Below, in pieces: positions 16,825-25,400 of a stretch of 64,000 nucleotides of DNA; the stretch's first letter is position 1, and each line of letters opens with the position of its first letter. A model generated the notes under the pieces. It searched no databases. It worked only from the letters and a program-made list of their open reading frames with translations, and was not told where the DNA came from. The stretch is from an uncultured Prevotella sp. (GTDB taxonomy: Bacteria > Bacteroidota > Bacteroidia > Bacteroidales > Bacteroidaceae). The translations under genes were made by a program, and so were the position numbers. The stretch covers positions 4,656-68,655 of the forward strand of contig UQFS01000018.1 in the NCBI GenBank assembly GCA_900540375.1. Reading direction: 5' to 3'.

Positions 16825-18759
16825 ATGAGTGATATTATTCAACTTCTTCCAGACTCAGTTGCCAATCAGATTGCGGCCGGTGAGGTCATCCAGCGCCCCG
16901 CCTCGGTCATCAAGGAATTGGTCGAGAACGCTGTCGATGCCGGTGCCAAGCACATCGACATCGCCGTAGTCGATGCCGGACGCACGTCCATCCAGGTCAT
17001 TGACGACGGCAAGGGCATGTCCGAGACCGACGCGCGCCTGGCCTTTGAACGCCATGCCACGTCCAAGATCCGTAAGGCCGACGACCTCTTCGACCTCCAT
17101 ACCATGGGATTCCGTGGCGAGGCTCTGCCGTCTATTGCTGCCGTAGCGCAGGTGGAACTGAAGACACGGCAACGGGGCGAGGACATAGGCACGCATCTGT
17201 CCATCGCTGGTGGTAAGGTGATGGGACAGGAGCCGTGTGCCTGTCCCGAAGGTTCCAACTTCATGGTGGAGAACCTCTTCTTCAATGTACCTGCCCGCCG
17301 AAAGTTCCTCAAGTCCAACAATACCGAGCTCAACAACATCCTAACGGCATTCCAGCGCATTGTACTGGTCTATCCCGATATCGTCTTCCGCCTTCACAGC
17401 AATGATACGGAACTGCTCAACCTGCGGGCCTGTGGCTTGCGTCAGCGTATCGTAGACGTCTTTGGCAACCGTCTCAACCAGGATCTCCTACCCGTGAAGG
17501 TGGAAACCTCGCTTTGTGGTATCCATGGCTTCGTGGGCAAGCCTGAGTCGGCAAAGAAAAAGAATGCCCATCAGTATTTCTTTGTCAACGGCCGCTATAT
17601 GCGTCATCCTTATTTTGCCAAGGCAGTGATGTCGGCTTTTGAGCGTTTGATACCCCAAGGTGAACAGGTGCCGTTCTTCCTCTATTTCGATGTTTCGCCG
17701 AAGGATATTGACGTCAACATCCATCCTACGAAGACGGAGATCAAGTTCGAGAACGAGCAGGCGGTGTGGCAGATCCTCAATGCGGCCGTGAAAGATGCTG
17801 TGGGTATTTTCAGCAATGCTACCACACTGGACTTTGACACGGAGGGTAAGCCCGACATTCCGGTCTTCGATCCCGACAATGGGGCTTCCATGCCGAAGGT
17901 AGACTTCGATCCGCAATATAATCCGTTCACAGCGTCGGTGCCGTCCTCTGGTGGCTCCAGTGCCTTGCATCCTTCCCGTATGGGCTCTGCCAACTTCCAT
18001 GCTTCTCAGTTGGGGTCTGAGGGCTTTCACGCCTCTCGCATGGGCAGTTCGGCATCAGCGTTTGCTGACCTCGACGCATTGGCGGGTGGTGCTTCTTCAT
18101 CATCTTTCAATAGTACACCGTCTTCGATGCCTGAGGATCTCTTCCCTCAAGAGAACAGTACGACGGCAGGTACCAAGCAGGTACTTGAGGAAAAGGCGCC
18201 GTCGCACTACCAGTATAAGGGGAAATACATCATGACCGCTGTAAAGTCGGGGCTGATGATCGTGGATCAGCATCGGGCACATATCCGCATTCTCTTCGAG
18301 CAGTATCAAAAGCAACTGGAGGCAAAGAAGATGCGGGCGCAGAAGGTGCTCTTCCCCGAGTCGCTTGAACTTACGGCTCAGCAGCAAGTGACCTTAGGAC
18401 AGATCATGCCAGAATTGCAGGCTATGGGTTTTGAGCTGACAAGTTTAGGTGGAAATACGTGGTCGGTCAATGCTATGCCGGAAGGTCTTGACGGCATCAA
18501 CGTGATGGATCTGCTCCACGATATGCTTGACGGTGTTCATGTTACGGGTGATGAGGCTTTGCAGAAGGTCAATGAACAATTGGCATTGACGATGTCGCGT
18601 GCCGCCGCGATTCCTTATGGTCAGGTGCTTCAGAACGAGGAGATGGAAAATATCGTCAACAGCCTCTTCCTCTGTGGTAATGTCAACTATACGCCTGACG
18701 GTCACAGGATCCTCTGCATCTTGAAACAGCAGAATATTGAGCAGATGCTGGGAGAATAG
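16825..18759 (+). CDS. mutL: DNA mismatch repair protein MutL
   Basis: This 644-residue protein starts with the GHKL ATPase domain: ENAVDAGAKHIDI (motif I), DDGKGM (motif II), TMGFRGEALPSIAAV (motif III) and the transducer FVNGRYMRHP. A Ser-rich linker at about residues 370-440, with repeated HASRMGS-like units, leads to the C-terminal dimerisation domain. I did not see the DQHAxxExxxYE endonuclease motif intact; the equivalent text reads VDQHRAHIRILFEQY. It couples MutS recognition to excision. A strong terminator follows. Confidence 0.96.
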   Translation: MSDIIQLLPDSVANQIAAGEVIQRPASVIKELVENAVDAGAKHIDIAVVDAGRTSIQVIDDGKGMSETDARLAFERHATSKIRKADDLFDLHTMGFRGEALPSIAAVAQVELKTRQRGEDIGTHLSIAGGKVMGQEPCACPEGSNFMVENLFFNVPARRKFLKSNNTELNNILTAFQRIVLVYPDIVFRLHSNDTELLNLRACGLRQRIVDVFGNRLNQDLLPVKVETSLCGIHGFVGKPESAKKKNAHQYFFVNGRYMRHPYFAKAVMSAFERLIPQGEQVPFFLYFDVSPKDIDVNIHPTKTEIKFENEQAVWQILNAAVKDAVGIFSNATTLDFDTEGKPDIPVFDPDNGASMPKVDFDPQYNPFTASVPSSGGSSALHPSRMGSANFHASQLGSEGFHASRMGSSASAFADLDALAGGASSSSFNSTPSSMPEDLFPQENSTTAGTKQVLEEKAPSHYQYKGKYIMTAVKSGLMIVDQHRAHIRILFEQYQKQLEAKKMRAQKVLFPESLELTAQQQVTLGQIMPELQAMGFELTSLGGNTWSVNAMPEGLDGINVMDLLHDMLDGVHVTGDEALQKVNEQLALTMSRAAAIPYGQVLQNEEMENIVNSLFLCGNVNYTPDGHRILCILKQQNIEQMLGE

Positions 18760-18803
18760 TCTGCTAAATCTAAAGCCTATTATGTTTAATAGACGATGAA
18801 TAA

Positions 18804-18841
18804 AAAAAGGTTTTGGAACCATCTGGTTCCAAAACCTTTTT
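18804..18841. terminator. Strong bidirectional terminator between mutL and the OmpA gene
   Basis: A perfect 17-bp stem (18804-18820 with 18825-18841) with a 4-nt loop ATCT has A/T runs at the outer ends of both arms, so it can stop transcription on both strands between the convergent genes. Confidence 0.92.
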
Positions 18842-18861
18842 ATTTTTGGGCTTTTTCAGTC

Positions 18862-20025
18862 TTACTCAGCCACCTGCACAGTAGCGCGACGGTTGAAGGA
18901 GACAGGAGACAGCTCGTCAACACCACCCTTGCCGACGGTGTTGATGTTAGAGCGGTCTACACCCATCTTCACGAGCTCGTCAGCAACAGTAGCTGCACGA
19001 CCCTCAGAGAGCTTCTGGTTGATCTCTGGAGTACCGGTAGCGCTGTCTGCATAACCAGTAACATTCAGCTTGCTGCCGTTCTCCTTAGCATACTGGGCGA
19101 CAGCTTTCACGTTGACAAGATCCTTCTGGGAAGCGATGTCGGTGTGGTTGATGTTGAAGAAGACAGACACAGGAGTGGTGACGAAGTTCTTGACAGCCTT
19201 CGGGGTCTCTTTGGGCTGCTCGCTGAGGAGCTTCTTCAGACGTGTGTTCTCGGCGTTAGCATCGTCGAGCTGACCCTGAAGAGCGTCGAGCTGGTTCTGA
19301 TACATAGCCTTCAGAGCGTCTACGTCAGGCACTTTGTTCCATGTGCTCTTGCCCAGGTTGAAGGTCAGACCCACCTCAGCATAGAGGTGATTGTCCTTGT
19401 CTTCCCATCCACGCAGATCGTGCGTGTTGCCTTTGAAGTTACTGCTTGCGCTGTAACCGTCGAAGTCTTCCTCCATACGGTTCCAACCACCTTCAACATA
19501 GACGTTCATCTTGTCGCACAGGCGCCAAGAGGACTGCAAACCGACGCTCAACTGCATAGCGTAGAGGTTGGTCTTGCAGTTGCGGGAGAAACCACCACCG
19601 GCAAAGGGAATCACGTTCCACACACGGTTGGGGTTGTAGCCGAAGAGCAGGTTGCTCATGTTGAACATTACGTGCTCGTTCAGCGTCCAGAATTTCATGC
19701 CGTTGCCAGCGTTGTTGTCGTCAGTGACAGCCTTGCCCCAGATACCCTGCAGTTTAGTGCGGAGTCCGATGCCCGGAGTAAACCACTTACCGATAGCGAC
19801 AGAGGCGCCCGGGTTACTGCGGAACTTCTTGAACGGGCTCCTGGACAGACCCAGTCCGTGCTCCTCGTTGCTGTACCAAGCACTCCAGTCAACACCACCC
19901 TGGATGAACCAGTTGCTCCAGAAAGAGTTGGTGGCCACGCTGTATTTCTGTACGGGTGTTGTCTCCTGAGCCTGAGTGCCCAAGGCGAAACCGGCAAAAG
20001 CCAATGCAATGAATAACTTTCTCAT
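18862..20025 (-). CDS. OmpA-family outer-membrane protein
   Basis: This 387-residue protein has a signal peptide (ALAFAGFALGTQAQ), an eight-strand-type N-terminal barrel of about 220 residues, a coiled-coil linker (QNQLDALQGQLDDANAENTR) and a C-terminal OmpA peptidoglycan-binding domain with the core LNVTGYADSATG. It should tether the outer membrane to peptidoglycan. It resembles the plus-strand OmpA gene at 23946 (compare FMFNLSNLFCGWNPNRVFN with VMFNMSNLLFGYNPNRVWN), but that copy has a proline-rich linker instead. A minus-strand TAACTTTG box lies about 75 bp upstream. Confidence 0.93.
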   Translation of the reverse strand: MRKLFIALAFAGFALGTQAQETTPVQKYSVATNSFWSNWFIQGGVDWSAWYSNEEHGLGLSRSPFKKFRSNPGASVAIGKWFTPGIGLRTKLQGIWGKAVTDDNNAGNGMKFWTLNEHVMFNMSNLLFGYNPNRVWNVIPFAGGGFSRNCKTNLYAMQLSVGLQSSWRLCDKMNVYVEGGWNRMEEDFDGYSASSNFKGNTHDLRGWEDKDNHLYAEVGLTFNLGKSTWNKVPDVDALKAMYQNQLDALQGQLDDANAENTRLKKLLSEQPKETPKAVKNFVTTPVSVFFNINHTDIASQKDLVNVKAVAQYAKENGSKLNVTGYADSATGTPEINQKLSEGRAATVADELVKMGVDRSNINTVGKGGVDELSPVSFNRRATVQVAE

Positions 20026-20101
20026 AACTTTAACTATTAATTAATTAATTGATTGGTAATCTTACGATATTAATCCTTTAGTTTACACATATCTGTGCGT
20101 G

Positions 20102-20109
20102 CAAAGTTA
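20102..20109 (-). promoter_or_regulatory. Bacteroidetes -7 box for the minus-strand ompA
   Basis: TAACTTTG on the minus strand matches the consensus, about 77 bp upstream of the ATG. The flanking 20026-20295 is AT-rich, with T runs on the plus strand, and holds no gene that I can see. Confidence 0.6.
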
Positions 20110-20295
20110 ATACTTTTTTTCTTATGTTGGTGTCTTTTCTTGCTTTTTTTGCTTTTTACCCGCTTTTTTTTATGTGTAAACAGCTATGTAGCAATATTTT
20201 TGGGTTAAAAAACTGCTGAAATGATATGCTTTTTATACATCTGACAGTTCATACCCCATATCCTAGGGATGCGTAAAAATCCGTGAACCATAAGG

Positions 20296-20694
20296 TTATT
20301 CCACATATCCGGTGACAGTAGCTTCTACAAAGTTAAATGCATTACTATGAATCTCCACTTTCTTGTTAACGAATCCCTTGGCACTCTTTTTAGGATCAAA
20401 CTTCACGGAAATATATCCCAAACCATTCGGAGGTATTGGAGAATGGGTATACGACTTTAACTTCACACATCCACAAGTGGTAGTCAAGTCTCGAAGAACC
20501 AATGGAGCCTGACCGGTGTTCTTCACTTGAAAAGTAAAGGAAATAGCATGGGATGAAGACTGAATCTGACCGAATGACCAGACAGAATCTATGAGTTGTA
20601 TGCTTGTGTTGGGTTCTGTCAGATCACTTTTCTTATGTTGGCACCCAACAAAAGTAAGGAGGCAAAGTATCAAGATGAACAACGATTTCTTCAT
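20296..20694 (-). CDS. DUF1573 lipoprotein
   Basis: This 132-residue protein has a lipoprotein signal (ILILCLLTFVGC, lipid-bearing Cys at 18). A single Ig-like DUF1573 domain follows, recognised by FTFQVKNTGQAPLVLRDLTT, TCGCVK and PPNGLGYISVKFDP. Such proteins are common surface or periplasmic proteins in Bacteroidetes with no established activity. It is on the same strand as its two upstream neighbours but separated from them by about 80 bp. Confidence 0.9.
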   Translation of the reverse strand: MKKSLFILILCLLTFVGCQHKKSDLTEPNTSIQLIDSVWSFGQIQSSSHAISFTFQVKNTGQAPLVLRDLTTTCGCVKLKSYTHSPIPPNGLGYISVKFDPKKSAKGFVNKKVEIHSNAFNFVEATVTGYVE

Positions 20695-20776
20695 ATTCGC
20701 TCAATAAAAAGCGTTTCTGCCAGCTATAAGATGATAGCATCGACAAGAACGCATGTATCAGGAGACTTTACTCAAA

Positions 20777-21124
20777 TTAGTTGTCATACTTGATATGAAT
20801 GGCGCATGAGCCCTTCTCCATGTCTTCCTGATGGCGATAGATCTTGCCGTCACGAAGATAATAGTATGTAGGGTCGCCATCGAACTGTATGGTAGCATAG
20901 GCCTGGTCATGATTCGTGCCATCGCTCCACTTCGTATGGAAGGCTGAGTCTTCACCGGCAAACTTGATGGTTGCCGTATGATCATCGTTCAGCGTGAACT
21001 CGTTGTGGAACTCATCCGTGAACGAGCCTGCAAACTTATTGTTGTCCTGACCTTTCTTTCCTTCGCAGGAAGCCACAGCAATAGCGAGCGTAAGAACTAA
21101 TGCTAATTGAAAAAGCTTTTTCAT
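20777..21124 (-). CDS. Small lipoprotein, 115 aa
   Basis: The N-terminus (MKKLFQLALVLTLAIAVASC) is a textbook lipoprotein signal with Cys at 20. The mature protein is predicted to be all beta, reading like a small lipocalin or beta-sandwich: FAGSFTDEFHNEFTLNDDHT, TIQFDGDPTYYYLRDGKIYR. The function is unknown. It lies 98 bp downstream of the large collagen-like gene on the same strand. Confidence 0.85.
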   Translation of the reverse strand: MKKLFQLALVLTLAIAVASCEGKKGQDNNKFAGSFTDEFHNEFTLNDDHTATIKFAGEDSAFHTKWSDGTNHDQAYATIQFDGDPTYYYLRDGKIYRHQEDMEKGSCAIHIKYDN

Positions 21125-21222
21125 ACAATGTTTGGTATTTACAATGAAAAGGGTGTCATCTATCAGAAGAAGACACCCTTTCCCTTTATTCAGTCTCCTT
21201 TACAGGAAACTATGATGATTTA

Positions 21223-23901
21223 CTACTTCTTAGCCTGGTTGACAGTCTTGGCTACGTGAACTGTGATAGGCTCGGTCTCAATCGTACCCCAACCATAATT
21301 GACAGTTACAGGGATGTAAAGATCGAAGGCGTTAACAACAGTACCGTTGTTCTTGTAAGTGATGAAGCCATACTTAGAAGTCTTAGCATCCTTACCGGTG
21401 CCCATTGTGCCGGCAGCCTCTTGCTTCAAGACGATGGTGGCAGGAACAGACTGCTTTGTGCCATTGAGGTTGCACTTAGCATCTGCAAGATTAGCAGTGA
21501 TGGTGAAGGGGCCGTAGAAGTCCCAATAGTTCGTATTCTCTGTAAACTTGTAGTTACGCCAGTCAGAAGGAGCAATGAGATCCTCAAGAGCGATGAACGA
21601 GCCCTTATTACCGAAGTCAACAGCATCAATGAATTTGTCGTTAGCTTGAGCGGTAATATTCACAGGACGAACGAAGCGGGCGGTAAAGTAAGACTTGCCG
21701 TTGAATGTTACAGCAACCTGCTTGGTAGCGTCGCCACAAACAACACCCTTCACACCATAGTTCACATCAAATGCATTGGTGTTCAGAAGTTGCTTGGCGA
21801 TCTTGCTGTCCTTTTTCAACTCAACATAGTTGTAAGGGACATCAGAACCATTGTTGCTGATTGTTGCGACAGTCTCAGTTGTGCCGCCGACAGTTGCTTT
21901 CAACGTAGTGCCGTCAACAATTTGGAACTTAACCTTGATGTCTCCAACCTTAGTTACACTCTCCATCGACTTGTCGAAGAAGAAGTTGTAGCTTGTGATA
22001 GTGCCGGCCTCTGTCTCAGGAAGCTCAAGCTTACCTTTGGCTGTAGTGAACGGAGAGTTGAGGTCGTTCTTGAATACGCACTTGCTTGCGTCTGTTGATC
22101 CTGCAGTAGGAGTAGCGACATTGAACTTAGCGAGTGTCTTCTCAGCATTCCAGTATTCATTGATGAAGTTAGTCTTGACAATATCGTAGGTCTTGGCAAT
22201 TCCCTTGATGTTGCTTGTAAGGGTGATCTGAACGAACTTGTTAGAGCCTTGAGCTGTACGATAGTATACCACGTGCTTTACAGTCTTACCGGCATTCTTC
22301 CACAGATCATCGTTGGTGATGGTCCACTCCAACAGATGAGTTGTCTCACCATCAACCTGTTCTGTCAGCTCTTTGACTGTACCAACATTGCCTTCTGTAT
22401 TGTTGTTTGCATCAAAGTAGCTATAGAAGCTATGGAACTCATCACGATCCATGCTGCAAGCATTGTAGAGCTGGACATTGGTCTGCTCAACAGTTGTCTT
22501 CACTGTACCTGGCTCACCACACTTGAATGTGAAGTCACCAGTTGTGAAGTCAATTGTCTTGTTGTCTGCTTCTTTCTTGACAATCTTGACTTTGACATAG
22601 GCAACTTTCACGATTTCATTACCATGCTTGAGCAGTACACGCACGACAGGAGTACGGCCAACAGCAGCATACTTCTGAGCATCCTGGAACACCTTAGGAG
22701 TCAGTACGCTTCCGCTCAGGCTTGCGAAGTCTGCCTGATCAGTATTGTTGGTGCCGATCTTATAGTTCTTCACCAACTGATACTCAAAGCTCATACCTAA
22801 GCGAGACAGGTCAGCATCGGTATGAGGAGTATTCAGGACATGTGCCTGAACATACTCGCTCAGATCGACAGAAGCATCGAATGCAACCTCGATATCAGCA
22901 TCTGTACCGTCTGTTGTATTCCAAACAGGCTTATTCTTCACCTCTGTACCAGCCTCTGTATCATTAGCGTTGATATAGCGGCGGAAGTGATAATCAACAG
23001 AAGGATCGGCCTCGAACTTTTTCTTGTCTGCAATGCGCAAATCTTTCAGGTCGCTCTTGTAGATGGTCTCAGGATCATCGCTCTGCTCAACAACCTCCTT
23101 GTTGCGCTTGGTTGCCAGAAGAGAAACTGTAGAGATCTTCTCTGCTGTAGCAGGAGTACCTGTAACGTCAACCTGTACTTTCAGAATTCCATCCTTGAAG
23201 GAAACGAACTTAGCGTTGGCAGCGAAATCCTTAGAAGCCTCAGCACGAGTCTTGATATAATTACCATTAGCCTCTACGCGATAAGCGAGCTTCTTCAAAT
23301 CATCAGCACTTGCTTCTGCAGGCTCAACCTTGTAGTAAGCATATGTAGCAGGGTTGATTACAGTAGAAGAGCTTGCCTCCTTGGCAGTCTCCTCCTTGCT
23401 GTCCTTCTTACTCAGCGACAAAGCTTTAAAGCTGTAGCTCTGGATCTGGATAGCCTCGACACCATCAACGAGTGTGTGAGCCAAGAGCTTACCATCATTG
23501 TCGGCAGCGTCTGTGACAAAGGAAAAGCTGCGAAGGTTGTTGCTCAAAGAGATCTTGACATCCTTGTAGGTTCCGTCAGGATATTTCACGTTGTGGAGGG
23601 TCACGTAGTCGTTGTCCATCAAACCTGTGATGGAACCAGTGCCAATCCAAGAGATGTTGCTGGAGCCAGTGTCCTTTCCATCCTGATAGATGTGGAAGTA
23701 GCCATCGGCGTTAGGAACATAGACAGCACCATCCTTACCATCTTTACCATTGGTACCGTTAGTGCCGTTGGCACCGTCCTTACCAATAGCCTTGAGATCG
23801 GTCTTGGTACCGTCCTTTACCCAATAATCATCTTCGCTGATGGTCCAAGCAGTACCATTGGTACCGTCCTTACCTTTTGTGTGTTGTATATGATACGGCA
23901 T
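21223..23901 (-). CDS. Large repeat-containing surface-type protein with no visible signal peptide
   Basis: This is an 892-residue ORF. Residues 9-70 carry collagen-like GKDG and NGTNGK triplets around WTISEDDYWVKDG, the pattern seen in Bacteroidales lipoproteins annotated with a PL29-type N-terminal domain. The rest is a series of beta-rich Ig-like modules, rich in Lys, Asp and Thr. Homologues of this kind normally begin with a lipoprotein signal and a coiled coil of about 80 residues. Here the frame opens just before the first GKDG, with an in-frame TAA 15 bp upstream of the ATG (FAYAC between them), so the start is probably not original. It may be an N-terminally truncated gene or lie at a rearrangement junction. 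Confidence 0.7.
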   Translation of the reverse strand: MPYHIQHTKGKDGTNGTAWTISEDDYWVKDGTKTDLKAIGKDGANGTNGTNGKDGKDGAVYVPNADGYFHIYQDGKDTGSSNISWIGTGSITGLMDNDYVTLHNVKYPDGTYKDVKISLSNNLRSFSFVTDAADNDGKLLAHTLVDGVEAIQIQSYSFKALSLSKKDSKEETAKEASSSTVINPATYAYYKVEPAEASADDLKKLAYRVEANGNYIKTRAEASKDFAANAKFVSFKDGILKVQVDVTGTPATAEKISTVSLLATKRNKEVVEQSDDPETIYKSDLKDLRIADKKKFEADPSVDYHFRRYINANDTEAGTEVKNKPVWNTTDGTDADIEVAFDASVDLSEYVQAHVLNTPHTDADLSRLGMSFEYQLVKNYKIGTNNTDQADFASLSGSVLTPKVFQDAQKYAAVGRTPVVRVLLKHGNEIVKVAYVKVKIVKKEADNKTIDFTTGDFTFKCGEPGTVKTTVEQTNVQLYNACSMDRDEFHSFYSYFDANNNTEGNVGTVKELTEQVDGETTHLLEWTITNDDLWKNAGKTVKHVVYYRTAQGSNKFVQITLTSNIKGIAKTYDIVKTNFINEYWNAEKTLAKFNVATPTAGSTDASKCVFKNDLNSPFTTAKGKLELPETEAGTITSYNFFFDKSMESVTKVGDIKVKFQIVDGTTLKATVGGTTETVATISNNGSDVPYNYVELKKDSKIAKQLLNTNAFDVNYGVKGVVCGDATKQVAVTFNGKSYFTARFVRPVNITAQANDKFIDAVDFGNKGSFIALEDLIAPSDWRNYKFTENTNYWDFYGPFTITANLADAKCNLNGTKQSVPATIVLKQEAAGTMGTGKDAKTSKYGFITYKNNGTVVNAFDLYIPVTVNYGWGTIETEPITVHVAKTVNQAKK

Positions 23902-23945
23902 GCAAGCATAGGCGAATTACAAGAACAATTATAAAAATAAACGCT

Positions 23946-25070
23946 ATGAAGTTAAGATCACTCTTTACGATTGCTGCCCTCGCTTTGGGGACAGTCTCCG
24001 GTATGGCCCAGGCTACCTACACAGCCAAGGACGGCACAGAGTACACATTCAAAAAGCATTTGTTCCTCGATCTCCAGGGTGGCGCACAGTACACACTGGG
24101 TGAGGCAAAGTTTGACAAGCTCATCTCTCCGAACGTACAGCTCGGTTTGGGCTACCAGTTCAATCCTTGGTTCGGTGCGCGTCTGCAGGCCAATGCTTGG
24201 CAGAGCAAGGGTGGCTACAATGGTATTGACGAGAACGGTAAGCCCGTTCCTGTGACTTCTACCTACAAGTTCAAGTATGTCGCTCCGGGCTTGGACTTCA
24301 TGTTCAACCTGAGTAACCTGTTCTGTGGTTGGAATCCTAACCGTGTGTTCAATATGACAGCTTTCCTCGGCGGCGGTGCCAACATCGCTTGGGCCAACGA
24401 TGACGCTGTGGCTATGCACGCCGGCAACGGCGTAGTGATGCGCTATCTTTGGGACGGCACAAAGGTGAAGGCTTTCGGCCGTGGTGGTATCGACCTCAAC
24501 TTCCGCGTAAGCGATGCTGTAAGTATCATGGTGGAAGGCAATGCCAACATCTTGAATGACCGTTACAACAGCAAGAAGGCTGGTAACGCTGACTGGTACT
24601 TCAATGCTCTGGCCGGTCTGCGCATCAACTTGGGTAAGACCTACACCAAGAAGGCTCCGGAACCAGAACCGGAACCAGCTCCAGAACCAGTGAAGGAAGA
24701 GGTTGTCGCTCCCGCACCTGCTCCAGCTCCAGCTCCTGTTCAGAAGGTTGAGCCAATCCGTCGTGACGTGTTCTTCCGCATCAACCGTTATTTGGTGACT
24801 ACTCAGGAGCAGTCAAAGGTTGAGGATATCGTCAATTATCTCAACGAGCATCCTGATGCTAAGGTGACCGTTACAGGTTATGCTGATGCCGGTACTGGTA
24901 ACGATGTCATCAACGACCGTATCGCTAAACGCCGTGCTGATGCTGTGACCAAGATGCTGATGGATAAGGGTGTCGCTGCTGACCGCATCACTACTGACAG
25001 TAAGGGTGCACGCGTACAGCCTTTTGCTGAGAACGACAAGAACCGTGTCAGCATCATGATCGCTGAGTAA
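23946..25070 (+). CDS. OmpA-family outer-membrane protein with proline-rich linker
   Basis: The start at 23946 (MKLRSLFTIAALALGTVSG) gives a clean signal peptide; an in-frame ATG at 23877 would add a non-hydrophobic leader. The 374-residue protein has an N-terminal barrel of about 215 residues, then a Pro-Glu-Ala linker (EPEPEPAPEPV, then APAPAPAPAPV) at about residues 240-270. The C-terminal OmpA domain has VTVTGYADAGTGNDVIN and ends SIMIAE. It should anchor to peptidoglycan. A terminator follows 75 bp after the stop. It is a paralogue of the gene at 18862. Confidence 0.94.
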   Translation: MKLRSLFTIAALALGTVSGMAQATYTAKDGTEYTFKKHLFLDLQGGAQYTLGEAKFDKLISPNVQLGLGYQFNPWFGARLQANAWQSKGGYNGIDENGKPVPVTSTYKFKYVAPGLDFMFNLSNLFCGWNPNRVFNMTAFLGGGANIAWANDDAVAMHAGNGVVMRYLWDGTKVKAFGRGGIDLNFRVSDAVSIMVEGNANILNDRYNSKKAGNADWYFNALAGLRINLGKTYTKKAPEPEPEPAPEPVKEEVVAPAPAPAPAPVQKVEPIRRDVFFRINRYLVTTQEQSKVEDIVNYLNEHPDAKVTVTGYADAGTGNDVINDRIAKRRADAVTKMLMDKGVAADRITTDSKGARVQPFAENDKNRVSIMIAE

Positions 25071-25144
25071 TCGCATCTTCAGTCTCTCTGTGCTGTGCCT
25101 TATATATAATAAGGTGTAGACAATCTGAGAGAACATCCAATAAT

Positions 25145-25180
25145 AAGAGGCTTCGGAATGTTTCTGAAGCCTCTTTTTTA
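25145..25180 (+). terminator. Rho-independent terminator after ompA
   Basis: A 10-bp stem (25145-25154 with 25166-25175) is followed by a T run to 25179. Just downstream, GTTTAAA and TTTAAAC (25197-25214) form a second small inverted repeat. The rest of 25180-25400 shows only the promoter listed next. Confidence 0.88.
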
Positions 25181-25366
25181 GGTTTGTGGCAGACTTGTTT
25201 AAATTAGTTTAAACGATAGGAAGAGCCTTTGTGAGGAATATTTTTTATGTTTTTGCACCCCCAGGCTTTTTAGTTAACAACATAAATATCGTTTGTAATG
25301 ATGGGAGCCGTCATTTTCTAACGCTTTTTGCAGGTTGGAAAAGTTGCGATTCTCAAAACTTTGCAT

Positions 25367-25374
25367 TACCTTTG
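25367..25374 (+). promoter_or_regulatory. Bacteroidetes -7 box for the S1-domain gene
   Basis: TACCTTTG matches the consensus, 27 bp upstream of the ATG at 25401. Confidence 0.6.
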
Positions 25375-25400
25375 CAAGAAAGCATAACAAGCATAAAACG

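Noticed and set aside
20195..20202. Plus-strand TATTTTTG in the gene-free region before DUF1573
   Set aside because: It matches the -7 consensus but points at genes on the opposite strand with no plus-strand ORF downstream; the AT-rich context makes chance likely.
21256..22098. Long plus-strand frame opposite the large surface-type gene (and similar at 22822-23934)
   Set aside because: Antisense open frames arise here from codon bias of the real minus-strand gene; their composition (Cys, Ile, Val-rich, no start signals) is not protein-like.
23745..23880. Tandem DNA repeats in the collagen-like segment as a phase-variable tract
   Set aside because: The repeats are codon-level GKDG/NGT units with varied third positions, not identical tracts likely to slip.
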